From: an uncultured Clostridium sp.
GTDB lineage: Bacteria > Bacillota > Clostridia > Clostridiales > Clostridiaceae
Assembly (NCBI RefSeq): GCF_910588715.1
Contig: NZ_CAJURG010000004.1
Span: 62,001 to 126,000, forward strand
DNA: 64,000 nt
Reading direction: 5' to 3'
The translations under genes were made by a program, and so were the position numbers. The notes under the pieces were generated by a model. That model made no database searches. It was given only the letters and a program-made list of their open reading frames with translations, and was not told where the DNA came from. Each line of letters begins with the position of its first letter. Position 1 is the stretch's first letter. Shown here piece after piece: positions 35,705-44,994 of this stretch.

Positions 35705-36949
35705 TTATCTTATTTGACCATTTCCATAAATTATATATTTAATAGTAGTAAGTTCTTTAAGTCCCATTGGACCTCTTGCATGAAGCTTTTGAGTACTTAT
35801 TCCTATTTCTGCTCCAAACCCAAACTCTTCTCCATCTGTAAATCTAGTTGAAGCATTTACATAAACAGCTGCTGCATCTACCTTTTGCATAAACTTTTGT
35901 GAATTTGCATAATCATTAGTCACTATAGCTTCAGAATGCCCTGAACCAAAGTGATTAATAATGTTAATAGCTTCATCTATACTTTTAACTATCTTAACTC
36001 CAATTATATAATCTAAGTATTCATTATACCACTCTTCATCTTTTGCTTTTATTATTGACGAATCATACAAAATTGAAGATTCATCTCCTCTAACCTCAAC
36101 ATCCTTTTCTTTTAATGCTTTTAAAATTATAGGCATAAACTCTTTAGCTATGTTTTCATGTACTAATAACTTTTCTGCTGCATTACAAACTGATGGTCTT
36201 GAAGTTTTAGCATTTAAAACTATATCCTTAGCCATTTTTAAATCTGCATATTCATCAACGTATATATGACAATTTCCTGTTCCTGTTTCAATTACAGGTA
36301 CAGTTGCATTTTTAACAACTGCTTGAATAAGTCCTGCACCACCCCTTGGAATTAAAACATCTATATAATCTTTTAATTTCATCATTTCAGTTGCAACTTC
36401 TCTACTTGTATCTTCTATTAATTGAATTGAATCTTCTGGTAAATTTACAGATTTAAGTCCTGCTCTTAAAATCTTAACTATAGCCTTATTGGAATTAATA
36501 GCTTCACTTCCCCCTCTTAAAATAACTGCATTACCAGCCTTAAAGCAAAGCCCTGCTGCATCACTTGTTACATTTGGTCTAGCCTCATATATTATTCCTA
36601 TAACCCCTAAAGGAACTCTCTTTTGTCCTATTTGTAGTCCATTTGGCCTAGTCCACATTCCTAAAACCTCACCAACTGGATCTGGAAGATTAGCTACTTG
36701 TATTAATCCATTTGCCATGCCTTCTATTCTATCTTCATTTAAAGTTAATCTATCAAGCATAGATTTAGATGTACCTTTTTCTATTGCTATTTGTAAATCT
36801 ATCTTATTAGCTTTAATAATTTTATCTTTATTATTAACTAAAAAGTCAGCCATTTTTTCTAAACCCTTATTTTTTTCACCTGTACTTAAATTTCCTAATA
36901 TAAAAGAAACCTCTTTAGATTTTTTTCCCTTAACAATTAATTCACTCAT
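35705..36949 (-). CDS. proA: Gamma-glutamyl phosphate reductase
   Basis: A 414-residue NADPH-dependent aldehyde-dehydrogenase-fold enzyme, second step of proline synthesis. Motifs are GVIGIIYEARPNVTSDAAGL, VILRGGSEAINSN and the catalytic Cys region SRPSVCNAAEKLLVH. Length is typical. It follows proB by 21 bases on the same strand; ATG at 36949 after GAGAGGGG. Confidence 0.95.
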   Translation of the reverse strand: MSELIVKGKKSKEVSFILGNLSTGEKNKGLEKMADFLVNNKDKIIKANKIDLQIAIEKGTSKSMLDRLTLNEDRIEGMANGLIQVANLPDPVGEVLGMWTRPNGLQIGQKRVPLGVIGIIYEARPNVTSDAAGLCFKAGNAVILRGGSEAINSNKAIVKILRAGLKSVNLPEDSIQLIEDTSREVATEMMKLKDYIDVLIPRGGAGLIQAVVKNATVPVIETGTGNCHIYVDEYADLKMAKDIVLNAKTSRPSVCNAAEKLLVHENIAKEFMPIILKALKEKDVEVRGDESSILYDSSIIKAKDEEWYNEYLDYIIGVKIVKSIDEAINIINHFGSGHSEAIVTNDYANSQKFMQKVDAAAVYVNASTRFTDGEEFGFGAEIGISTQKLHARGPMGLKELTTIKYIIYGNGQIR

Positions 36950-36970
36950 TTTATTGACCCCTCTCTATAC

Positions 36971-37777
36971 TTATTTTTTTATAAACAATGTTCCAATTTC
37001 TTTTCCACCAATAATATCTAATAATATTGATGGATTATCTCCATTAGCTAATATCATATTGCATCCTGAATTTATAGCTCTTTTTGCTGCTGTTAATTTT
37101 GTAGCCATCCCTCCAGTTCCATGAGAACTTCCTGCACCACCTGCACAACCTTCTAGTGTTGGCGTAATTTCTTCTACTGTTTTTATAAGCTTTGAATTTT
37201 TGTTCTTTCTTGGATCTGAATCATAAAATCCATCTATATCAGATAATATAATTAATAAATCTGCTGATACTAATTCTGCAACTATTGCAGATAAATTATC
37301 ATTATCACCAAATCTAACTATGTTTTCTATCTCATCTATAGAAACAGTATCATTTTCGTTAACTATTGGTATTATTCCATTTTTTATTAAAGTTTCAAAT
37401 GTATTAACCACATTTTCTCTTATATGATTATCTTCAACAACGTCTCTTGTTAAAAGAATTTGACCAACAACATGACTATACTCTCCAAAAAGCTTACTAT
37501 ATATATACATAAGTTCACATTGTCCTACCGCTGCTACTGCTTGTTTTTCCTTTATGCTCTTTGGCTTTTCTTTTAATTTTAATTTATTAACTCCAACACC
37601 AATTGCTCCAGAGGAGACAAGTACAATTTCCCTTCCTGAATTCATTAAGTCAGATAATACTCTTGTTAATTTTTCTATTCTTGTTAAGTTTATATTTCCA
37701 TTATCATATATAAGAGTGGAAGTTCCAACTTTAACAACAATCCTTTTGCATCCCCTTATCTGATTTCTATAATTCAT
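36971..37777 (-). CDS. proB: Glutamate 5-kinase (short form without PUA domain)
   Basis: A 268-residue amino-acid-kinase-fold enzyme that phosphorylates glutamate, first step of proline synthesis. Motifs include IVVKVGTSTL, LVSSGAIGVGV, NENDTVSID and GGMATKLTAAKRA. It lacks the C-terminal PUA domain of about 100 residues found in E. coli ProB (367 residues), so it is the compact kinase form. It forms the proBA operon with the next gene. ATG at 37777 after AGGGG. Confidence 0.93.
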   Translation of the reverse strand: MNYRNQIRGCKRIVVKVGTSTLIYDNGNINLTRIEKLTRVLSDLMNSGREIVLVSSGAIGVGVNKLKLKEKPKSIKEKQAVAAVGQCELMYIYSKLFGEYSHVVGQILLTRDVVEDNHIRENVVNTFETLIKNGIIPIVNENDTVSIDEIENIVRFGDNDNLSAIVAELVSADLLIILSDIDGFYDSDPRKNKNSKLIKTVEEITPTLEGCAGGAGSSHGTGGMATKLTAAKRAINSGCNMILANGDNPSILLDIIGGKEIGTLFIKK

Positions 37778-37937
37778 TTTTTCAACCCCTAAATCTTAAA
37801 TTATTATTTCTATTATTATAATTATCTTTATTCATCTATAATATAAAAATTCCCTTCATAATATATCAAACTAAATTCCTATTTAAATGATTTCTAAGAA
37901 TAAAATTGAATAAAAAGTTTATAAATTCCATTATTTC

Positions 37938-37988
37938 TGCATAAAAATTGAATTTTATAAGCTTTTTTAGATTTTTTATGCATAAAAA
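37938..37988. promoter_or_regulatory. Possible operators upstream of the YjiH-type gene
   Basis: A perfect 16-base palindrome TTTTTATGCATAAAAA at 37973-37988 is preceded at 37938-37951 by TGCATAAAAATTGA, which matches 12 of 14 positions of the arginine-box consensus TGAATWWWWATTCA. Both lie in the 295-base gap between divergent proB and the YjiH-type gene. ArgR-type control is a guess; nothing else was seen in this gap. Confidence 0.3.
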
Positions 37989-38072
37989 CTATTGCTTTTT
38001 AACATTCTTGCATTTAAAATTAACATAGATGAATAATTATAAATACTTATGTATAAATATAAAGGAGATAAA

Positions 38073-39452
38073 ATGGAGATTTCAAAATTAAAACCATTTA
38101 ATGATAATAATAAAGTTACCTTAAAAGATAACTTAAAATTTATAATTCCTTCTATAATTGGTATCTTATTATTTATGATTCCAATAAAACATGAAGGTGA
38201 TGTAACAATTCCAATTGCTATTTTCTCAGGAATGTTTGTAGATTTCCTTGGTAAATATCTGATATACATAATTGCTGGAATCTTAACAATATCAGCAACA
38301 CTTAGTTTAATAACTACATTATTTAAACCAAAGTTTATTACTAATAATAAGTTTTTAAACTCAATATTTAGTACTACTCCATTGTGGTTAACTGCTAGAG
38401 TTCTTGGTGGAATATTTGGAGTTCTTGCAACATTTCAAATAGGTCCTGAAATGATAATAAGTGCAGATACTGGCTCATTTGTATTAAACGATCTTTTAAC
38501 TGTGTTATTTTCTATATTCTTATTTGCAGGATTATTCTTACCACTCCTACTTAACTTTGGGTTATTAGAGTTTTTTGGTGCTTTATTAACTAAAGTAATG
38601 AGACCTGTATTTAAATTGCCTGGTCGTTCATCAATTGACTGTATTACTTCTTGGTTGGGTGATGGTACTTTAGGAATAATGTTAACTAATAAGCAATATG
38701 AAGATGGATTTTATACAGAAAGAGAAGCTGCTACTATAAGTACAACATTCTCTGCGGTTTCAATTACTTTTAGTTTAGTTGTAATAAATACAGTTGGACT
38801 TGGAAATATGTTTATTCCATTTTATTTAACTGTTACTTTTGCTGGAATAGTTGCAGCCATAATAATTCCAAGAATTTATCCATTAACAAAAAAGAAAGAT
38901 ACTTATTATAATGGTAAAACTGAAAAAATAGATGAATCTATTCCTAAAGGATATAACTCTTTATCATGGGGATATGAACAAGCTATAATAAAAGCGAGAA
39001 AAAATTCTAGTGTAAAAGAATTTTTTGCTGATGGTGGTAAAAATGTTTTAGATATGTGGATTGGAGTTCTTCCTGTTGTTATGTGCATGGCAACAATAGC
39101 TCTTATAATAGCAACATATACTCCAGTATTTAAGATATTAGGTTTACCATTTGTTCCAATACTTCACTTATTACAAGTTCCAGAAGCACTTGCTGCTTCT
39201 CAAACATTAGTTGTTGGATTTGCTGATATGCTTCTTCCTTCAGTTGTTGCTTCAACAACAATAACTAGTGAAATGACAAAATTTATAGTTGCTGCCGTAT
39301 CTGTAACTCAACTTATATATATGTCTGAAGTTGGTGGAGTTTTGCTTGGTTCAAAGATTCCAGTAAATATAAAGGAATTAATAATAATATTTATAGAAAG
39401 AACTTTAATAACTTTACCTGTTATAGTTATAATTGCAAATTTCATATATTAA
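38073..39452 (+). CDS. YjiH-type membrane protein (nucleoside-recognition/Gate domains)
   Basis: A 459-residue membrane protein with about ten helices and two Gate-like repeats (LGGIFGVLATFQIGPEMIIS; VCMATIALIIATYTPVF area). It belongs to the YjiH family, suspected transporters; the substrate is unknown. The start at 38073 follows AAAGGAGATAAA; an in-frame ATG eight codons upstream overlaps that site. Single gene with a strong terminator; divergent from proBA. Confidence 0.8.
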   Translation: MEISKLKPFNDNNKVTLKDNLKFIIPSIIGILLFMIPIKHEGDVTIPIAIFSGMFVDFLGKYLIYIIAGILTISATLSLITTLFKPKFITNNKFLNSIFSTTPLWLTARVLGGIFGVLATFQIGPEMIISADTGSFVLNDLLTVLFSIFLFAGLFLPLLLNFGLLEFFGALLTKVMRPVFKLPGRSSIDCITSWLGDGTLGIMLTNKQYEDGFYTEREAATISTTFSAVSITFSLVVINTVGLGNMFIPFYLTVTFAGIVAAIIIPRIYPLTKKKDTYYNGKTEKIDESIPKGYNSLSWGYEQAIIKARKNSSVKEFFADGGKNVLDMWIGVLPVVMCMATIALIIATYTPVFKILGLPFVPILHLLQVPEALAASQTLVVGFADMLLPSVVASTTITSEMTKFIVAAVSVTQLIYMSEVGGVLLGSKIPVNIKELIIIFIERTLITLPVIVIIANFIY

Positions 39453-39486
39453 AAAAATGACTGGACAAATTCCAGTCATTTTTATT
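39453..39486 (+). terminator. Terminator of the YjiH-type gene
   Basis: Stem AAAAATGACTGGA/TCCAGTCATTTTT with a CAAAT loop, followed by ATTATAT. Confidence 0.9.
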
Positions 39487-39540
39487 ATATAAGATAAAAA
39501 ATAGGAGCAAACTTAATGTTTAACTCCTTAATCCTTGATA

Positions 39541-39615
39541 TGGTGACCTGTAGGGGGATCGAACCCCTGATTTCACCGTGAGAGGGTGACGTCTTTACCT
39601 CTTGACCAACAAGCC
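39541..39615 (-). tRNA. tRNA-Glu (CTC)
   Basis: A 75-base cloverleaf on the minus strand with encoded CCA. Acceptor GGCTTGT pairs with ACAGGTC, the anticodon stem TCACC/GGTGA closes the loop CTCTCAC (anticodon CTC, reading GAG), and the T arm is GGGGTTCGATCCCC. It resembles tRNA-Glu in the D arm (TTGGTCAAGAGG). No other tRNA is adjacent. Confidence 0.9.
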
Positions 39616-39699
39616 ATTATTAATTTTTCTTTATAATATTAATATTACCATATTAAAGGAAAATATACTAGATATTTTTTCCATTTTAAAAATTAATTA

Positions 39700-41391
39700 T
39701 TATTTAATTTTTAAATTTCTAAATCTATTATAAGCACTTAACAATTCTTGTTTTCTTACAATGGCAAGACTTCCGTATCCACCCTTTATATTATCAATAT
39801 TAATAAGATTTTTATTTATCTCACTAATAGCCTTATCTACAATTTCAATTAAAGTCAAATCTTTTCCCATTAATTTATTCTCAACATATTTCATTATCGC
39901 ACCTATAGTATTTAATTGTTCACTATCAACAATTTGTTCTACAGCTCTTAAATCTATATTTTCTCTATTAATAGAAATTCCATCTTTCCCCAAAGTTTTA
40001 ATCTTAACTCCTTTAGGTCCACTTTCTATTGTTCCTTTAAGTAGCACTCTATTAAAATCTATATTAATATCTATATTTTTATTATGCTCTATATTCCCCT
40101 TGCTTAAATTCTTAGCTTTTTCTGTAACCTCATATGGTTCGTAATTATCCATTTGAATAACTAAATCTGCAATATCAAAAAAATCTCCAGAACTACCTGC
40201 AACTAATATTGTAGATATCCCCTTTTGTTTATAAAGGCTTCTTGCAACATCAATAAATGGAGTTATTGGTTCCTTATCCTTTGCTACAAGCTTTTGCATA
40301 ATTGTATCTCTAATCATGAAATTAGTAGCTGAAGTGTCTTCGTCAATTAAAAATACTCTTGTATTACTTTCAATTCCTTCAATAATATTAGCCGCTTGTG
40401 ATGTGCTTCCACTTGCATTTTCCGTATAAAATTTTATTGTATCCTTTCCATTAGGGAGATTATTTATAAATAATGAAATATCAGTTTTTGTTATTGCTCT
40501 TCCATCTTCAGCTCTAACCTTTAAAGCACTTTCATCTGTAATGACAAATTCTCTACCATCACCTTCAATATGATTATATATACCAAGCTCTAATGCTCTA
40601 AGAAGTGTAGACTTTCCATGATATCCACCACCAACTATAAGAGTTATTCCTTCTCGTATCCCCATTCCCTTTATAATTCCTCTGTTAGGTGTATTAAATT
40701 CCACCTCTAAGTTTTTAGGTGAGATAAATTTTTTTCCATTCCTTAAGGGTCTTTGAGAAACTCCACTTTCACGTGGCAAAATAGAGTAATTTGCTACAAA
40801 AGCGACTAATCCTTTCTTTTTAATTTCTCCTCTAATAAATTCTTGATCTTCAACAAGCTTTATTCTTTCAATTAAGAATTTTGTATTTATATTTGTATAT
40901 ATTAAAGTATTTTTCACTATATTAGGTAAAACATTAAATAATATTTTTTCTAATTCTGCTGATAATACACTTCTTCCCCTTGCTGGAAATCCCACATAAA
41001 ATCTAGCTTCAATTTTATCATCATCTATTATTATTGAAGTTCTTTCTAATATTTGTTGAGAACATCTACTTATTTCTAAAACTCCACTTTTTCCTGAACC
41101 AAATATTTTTTCACTATATTTATGTATATTTTTACTGAATAATCTAGTTAAAAAATCACATAAAGCAATTTTTTTATACTTCTCATTAAATAATTGCCTA
41201 GGAAATTTATTAATATCACTTTCTATTATTATTCTTACCCTTGATGGTGATGCAAATGGATCACCTTGAACATGATCTATGCTTAATATATAATCATTAA
41301 ACTTGTATTGACCTTCTAATTCTTTATATGACTTATATCCCTTGCCATTTATTTTGTCTAAATCTCTTTTTAAATCATTTGAATTTTTCAT
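39700..41391 (-). CDS. ABC-class P-loop ATPase (PF09818 type)
   Basis: A 563-residue protein of the ABC_ATPase family of unknown function. The Walker A is GGGYHGKSTLLRALE, the start (SYKELEGQYKF; DHVQGDPFASPSRVRI) is the family's typical N-terminus, and a Walker B-like DEDTSATNFM follows. No membrane segment is present. It begins three bases after the DUF1836 gene, so the two form an operon. ATG at 41391 after CAGGAG. Confidence 0.85.
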   Translation of the reverse strand: MKNSNDLKRDLDKINGKGYKSYKELEGQYKFNDYILSIDHVQGDPFASPSRVRIIIESDINKFPRQLFNEKYKKIALCDFLTRLFSKNIHKYSEKIFGSGKSGVLEISRCSQQILERTSIIIDDDKIEARFYVGFPARGRSVLSAELEKILFNVLPNIVKNTLIYTNINTKFLIERIKLVEDQEFIRGEIKKKGLVAFVANYSILPRESGVSQRPLRNGKKFISPKNLEVEFNTPNRGIIKGMGIREGITLIVGGGYHGKSTLLRALELGIYNHIEGDGREFVITDESALKVRAEDGRAITKTDISLFINNLPNGKDTIKFYTENASGSTSQAANIIEGIESNTRVFLIDEDTSATNFMIRDTIMQKLVAKDKEPITPFIDVARSLYKQKGISTILVAGSSGDFFDIADLVIQMDNYEPYEVTEKAKNLSKGNIEHNKNIDINIDFNRVLLKGTIESGPKGVKIKTLGKDGISINRENIDLRAVEQIVDSEQLNTIGAIMKYVENKLMGKDLTLIEIVDKAISEINKNLINIDNIKGGYGSLAIVRKQELLSAYNRFRNLKIK

Positions 41392-41394
41392 ATT

Positions 41395-41967
41395 TTACTC
41401 CTGTTTTGAAAAAAATTCATCAATTAATTTTTCGCTCATTCTTCTATACATATTACTCATGTTTACTAAAGAACATAACAATAAAAATCTTTTTTCAAAT
41501 TCATCATTTAATAATTTATTTTTCTCAATCTTATCATCTATTTTTTTAATTTTGTTAATAACATCTTCTTTAAAATTACTTTCATCATTAATGCAATTTT
41601 CTAAGAAACAAGTATATAAATCTCTTAATGAATGTCTTTCTTCTTCTGGATTATCTATAATTTCTTCTAAAGAAGCTTTTATATCATTAATAGATAAAGC
41701 TCCTTTTAAATTATAAATTAAAGACATTAATATTATATGTTCTTTTGAATATTTTTTATTTTTTATTGGTAATAATAATTTCCCTTTAGCATAATTATTA
41801 ATCATTGTTTTAGTTAATATTTTTTCATCTTCATTTCTTTTTTGTTCACTTAATTTTGATTCAAATAATTGAATTACTTGATCCATATATAAATCAATTT
41901 CTGGTATTTCATCTAGCTTTATATTATTTTCTAAATTTAAATTATTTAATATTTCTAATATTTCCAT
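41395..41967 (-). CDS. DUF1836 regulator (helix-turn-helix type)
   Basis: A 190-residue protein matching DUF1836 (opening NIKLDEIPEIDLYMDQVIQL), a family with a MerR-like helix-turn-helix thought to be regulatory. It is transcribed divergently from a hemolysin III gene; both promoter regions carry the same palindrome, which suggests that it regulates itself and the neighbour. A TTGCAA/TATTAT promoter is at 42018-42046. ATG at 41967 after AGGAGG. It is followed closely by the ABC-class ATPase gene. Confidence 0.7.
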   Translation of the reverse strand: MEILEILNNLNLENNIKLDEIPEIDLYMDQVIQLFESKLSEQKRNEDEKILTKTMINNYAKGKLLLPIKNKKYSKEHIILMSLIYNLKGALSINDIKASLEEIIDNPEEERHSLRDLYTCFLENCINDESNFKEDVINKIKKIDDKIEKNKLLNDEFEKRFLLLCSLVNMSNMYRRMSEKLIDEFFSKQE

Positions 41968-41979
41968 AGAATCCTCCTA

Positions 41980-42159
41980 GTAGTTTTAAAAACTACATCT
42001 TGTAATTATCATATTTAATAATAATAGCATTTTCTAATATTTGCAAGAAAATTTAATCTAATTAATGATAATTTCCTTAAATCCCCTATTATAAACTTTG
42101 ACTCTTTTGCACATATAATAAATAATATTAATATAATATCATGTAGTTTCAAAAACTAC
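41980..42159. promoter_or_regulatory. Paired palindromic operators in the DUF1836/hemolysin III divergent region
   Basis: Site A (41980-41996, GTAGTTTTAAAAACTAC) lies between the DUF1836 promoter and its ribosome binding site. Site B (42143-42159, GTAGTTTCAAAAACTAC) lies just after a TATAAT (42132-42137) and before the hemolysin III start. The sites differ in one base and are both near-perfect palindromes. Confidence 0.6.
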
Positions 42160-42184
42160 ATATTGAATGAGAGGTGTATATTAT

Positions 42185-42832
42185 ATGTATAAAAAATTAA
42201 GAGAACCTATTAATTCTATTACTCATCTTGCAGGAGCTTTATTTTCATTAATTGCTTTAATAGCAATGTTAATTAAAGCTATATCAACAAATGCTTCTAG
42301 TGTTGGCATATTATCTGTTACTATTTTTGGAATTAGTTTAATTCTTTTATATATAACTTCTGGAACTTATCACGGAATAATTTCTAGCGATAAAGTAATT
42401 TCTATTTTTAAAAAATTAGACCATTCTATGATTTTTGTTTTAATTGCGGGATCTTATGCACCATTTTGCTTACTTACTATTGGTGGAAAATTTGGTGTTA
42501 CTATGTTTATAATAATGATTACACTTGCTGTTTTAGGTATAATATTTAAACTTTGTTGGTTTACTTGCCCATGTTGGGTTGATAGCACAATGTATATTGG
42601 ACTAGGATGGGCAGCTTTATTTATGATTAAACCATTAGCTTCTATTTTACCTGCTATAAGTTTGTTTTTATTAGTTCTTGGCGGAATTTTTTATACAATT
42701 GGTGGAGTTATTTATGCTAGTAAATCTAAAAAATTAACTATTGGTAATTGGGGCTTTCATGAAATATTTCACATATTTATATTGCTTGGTAGTTTAAGTC
42801 ATTTCATTTGTGTATATACTTATGTAATATAA
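42185..42832 (+). CDS. Hemolysin III family membrane protein
   Basis: A 215-residue protein with seven membrane helices, related to hemolysin III/PAQR (YplQ, YqfA). Motifs are the start REPINSITHLAGALFS, the SGTYHG stretch with candidate metal-binding His, LDHSMIFVLIAGSYAPF, and the final HEIFHIFILLGSLSHF. These His residues are the conserved metal ligands of the family. Real function is not settled despite the name. The start at 42185 has GAGAGGTG at eight bases; an in-frame upstream ATG overlaps that site. Confidence 0.85.
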   Translation: MYKKLREPINSITHLAGALFSLIALIAMLIKAISTNASSVGILSVTIFGISLILLYITSGTYHGIISSDKVISIFKKLDHSMIFVLIAGSYAPFCLLTIGGKFGVTMFIIMITLAVLGIIFKLCWFTCPCWVDSTMYIGLGWAALFMIKPLASILPAISLFLLVLGGIFYTIGGVIYASKSKKLTIGNWGFHEIFHIFILLGSLSHFICVYTYVI

Positions 42833-42860
42833 TCAAACTTATTTGAAAGGAAACCTAATT

Positions 42861-43076
42861 ATGATTAATCTTAATTTATATGAAGAAGGTATTGAAGCTG
42901 GAATAGAACAAGGGCAATATCTATTATTAATTAAATTATTAAATAAAAAATTAGGAAGAATATCTAATAAATATCTTAATAAAATTCAAAATTTAGATAA
43001 TAATAAAATTATCAAAATTGCATTAGATATTTTTAATATAGAAAATACTGAAGATTTAAGTAAGTATTTAGTATAA
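42861..43076 (+). CDS. Small DUF4351-like protein, possible Rpn-nuclease tail remnant
   Basis: A 71-residue protein. The motif EEGIEAGIEQGQ followed by LLIKLLNKKLGRIS and a helix ending EDLSKYL looks like the C-terminal DUF4351-type tail of Rpn/PD-(D/E)XK transposase-related nucleases; the nuclease domain itself is absent. It may be a stand-alone tail or an intact small gene: it has its own ATG at 42861 with AAAGGA, 28 bases after the hemolysin III gene, and a terminator follows. Confidence 0.5.
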   Translation: MINLNLYEEGIEAGIEQGQYLLLIKLLNKKLGRISNKYLNKIQNLDNNKIIKIALDIFNIENTEDLSKYLV

Positions 43077-43087
43077 TTTTTTATTTT

Positions 43088-43130
43088 AAAAATGACTGTA
43101 TTTAAATTAATTCAAATACAGTCATTTTTA
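43088..43130 (+). terminator. Terminator after the hemolysin III unit
   Basis: Stem AAAATGACTGTATTT/AAATACAGTCATTTTT around a ten-base loop, followed by ACTTTTT. Confidence 0.85.
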
Positions 43131-43303
43131 CTTTTTATTACACTTTTTAATATTAAATCATTTTTTTCATATTAAATTTTTACAATGATTTTTTTTGAAA
43201 ATTTCTCACTAATTCACTATCTTAATATTGTATATTTTCATGAAAATATAAAAACTTTATGTTATAATATCGAAAGAACAAGAAATGAAATGAGGTATGT
43301 TGA

Positions 43304-44893
43304 GTGATAAATGTTTTAAATGTAAGTTTAAGATTTGGGTCTCGTAAATTATTTGAAGATGTTAATATCAAGTTTACTCCTGGAAACTGCTATGGTGTTA
43401 TTGGTGCTAACGGAGCGGGAAAATCTACATTCTTAAAAATATTATCTGGAGAAGTTGAACCAAACACTGGTGAAGTAATAATTGCTCCAAATACAAGAAT
43501 GTCTGTTTTAAGCCAAGACCATTATAAATATGATGAATTTCCTGTTTTAGAAACAGTTATAATGGGTAATGAAAGATTACATACTATAATGAAAGAAAAG
43601 GATGCTTTATATGCTAAACCTGACTTTTCAGATGAAGACGGAATTAAAGCGGCTGAATTAGAAGGTGAATTTGCAGAATTAAATGGTTGGGAAGCTGAGT
43701 CTGAAGCATCATCTTTATTACAAGGCTTAGGAATTGGAACTGATGCACACTATAAATTAATGTCTGAATTAACAGGAGCTGAAAAAGTTAAAGTATTACT
43801 TGCTCAAGCTTTATTTGGTAACCCTGGCATATTAATATTAGACGAGCCTACTAACCACTTAGATATTAAATCAATTAAATGGCTTCAATCTTTCTTAGGT
43901 GACTTTGAAGGTACAGTTATAGTTGTATCACATGATAGACATTTCTTAAATGAAGTTTGTACTCACATGGCTGACGTTGACTTCGGTAAGATTAAACTTT
44001 ATGTTGGTAACTATGATTTCTGGTATGAATCAAGCCAATTAGCTACTCAAATGGCTAAGGATCAAAATAAGAAAAAAGAAGAAAAAATTAAAGAATTACA
44101 AGACTTCATTGCAAGATTTAGTGCTAATGCTTCTAAATCTAAACAAGCAACATCTCGTAAAAAGTTATTAGAAAAAATTACTTTAGACGATATAGAACCG
44201 TCAAGCAGAAGATATCCATTTGTTGGATTTAAACCTGAAAGAGAAGTTGGTAATGATATATTAGTAGTTGAAGGACTATCTAAAACTATTGATGGAGTTA
44301 AAGTTTTAGACAATGTAAGTTTTAGAGTAAATAAAGATGAAAAGATTGCTTTTGTAGGAAATGAAATTGCAATTACAACTTTATTTAAGATAATCAATGG
44401 AGAAATGGAACCAGATGCAGGTGAATTCAAATGGGGTATTACTATAACTAAAGCATACTTCCCTAAAGATAACTCTGAATTCTTTAATGATTGTACATTA
44501 AGCTTAGTAGATTGGTTAAGACAATTCTCTGAAGAAAAATCTGAAAGTTATATTAGAGGATTCTTAGGAAGAATGTTATTCTCTGGAGAAGAAGCTTTAA
44601 AAGAAGCTAATGTATTATCTGGAGGAGAAAAGGTTAGATGTATGCTTTCTAGAATGATGCTTTCTAGTGCAAATGTATTAATTTTAGATGGACCTACTAA
44701 CCACTTAGACCTTGAATCAATCACAGCTGTAAATAATGGATTAAAAGATTATAACAGTAATGTATTATTTGCTTCTCATGACCATCAATTTGTTCAAACA
44801 GTTGCAAATAGAATTATAAGAATAAATGATGATGGATCTATATTTGATAGAACTATGACATATGATGAATTCTTAGAAAAATTCGGTGAATAG
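43304..44893 (+). CDS. ABC-F family ATPase (YkpA/YbiT-like)
   Basis: A 529-residue soluble protein with two ATPase domains and a charged linker (about residues 240-300), the ABC-F layout of ribosome-acting proteins. Domain 1 has a normal Walker A (GANGAGKST, K40) and Walker B (LILDEPTNHLD) but a weakened signature (LTGAEK). Domain 2 has a good signature (LSGGEK) but its Walker A is FVGNEIAITTLFK without the Lys, and its Walker B Glu is Gly (LILDGPTNHLD). Only one composite ATP site looks intact. GTG start at 43304 with GAGG eight bases before. Single gene. Confidence 0.85.
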   Translation: MINVLNVSLRFGSRKLFEDVNIKFTPGNCYGVIGANGAGKSTFLKILSGEVEPNTGEVIIAPNTRMSVLSQDHYKYDEFPVLETVIMGNERLHTIMKEKDALYAKPDFSDEDGIKAAELEGEFAELNGWEAESEASSLLQGLGIGTDAHYKLMSELTGAEKVKVLLAQALFGNPGILILDEPTNHLDIKSIKWLQSFLGDFEGTVIVVSHDRHFLNEVCTHMADVDFGKIKLYVGNYDFWYESSQLATQMAKDQNKKKEEKIKELQDFIARFSANASKSKQATSRKKLLEKITLDDIEPSSRRYPFVGFKPEREVGNDILVVEGLSKTIDGVKVLDNVSFRVNKDEKIAFVGNEIAITTLFKIINGEMEPDAGEFKWGITITKAYFPKDNSEFFNDCTLSLVDWLRQFSEEKSESYIRGFLGRMLFSGEEALKEANVLSGGEKVRCMLSRMMLSSANVLILDGPTNHLDLESITAVNNGLKDYNSNVLFASHDHQFVQTVANRIIRINDDGSIFDRTMTYDEFLEKFGE

Positions 44894-44894
44894 A

Positions 44895-44937
44895 AAAAAT
44901 ATCACTAGCAAATAAAATTTGCTAGTGATATTTTTTA
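44895..44937 (+). terminator. Terminator of the ABC-F gene
   Basis: Stem AATATCACTAGCAAAT/ATTTGCTAGTGATATT with a short loop and a run of T residues. Confidence 0.9.
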
Positions 44938-44994
44938 TTATTTTAATTAATCCTTATTTCTTATGCTACTTGTCCTTAAAATTAGTATATTATT

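Noticed and set aside
36489..37124. 211-codon open frame on the plus strand opposite proA and proB
   Set aside because: It lies antisense to two well-recognised enzymes, has no ribosome binding site and a proline/serine-rich shadow composition.
41342..41716. 124-codon open frame on the plus strand opposite the DUF1836 and ATPase genes
   Set aside because: Antisense to two recognised genes, low-complexity composition (Ser, Leu, Phe runs), no binding site.
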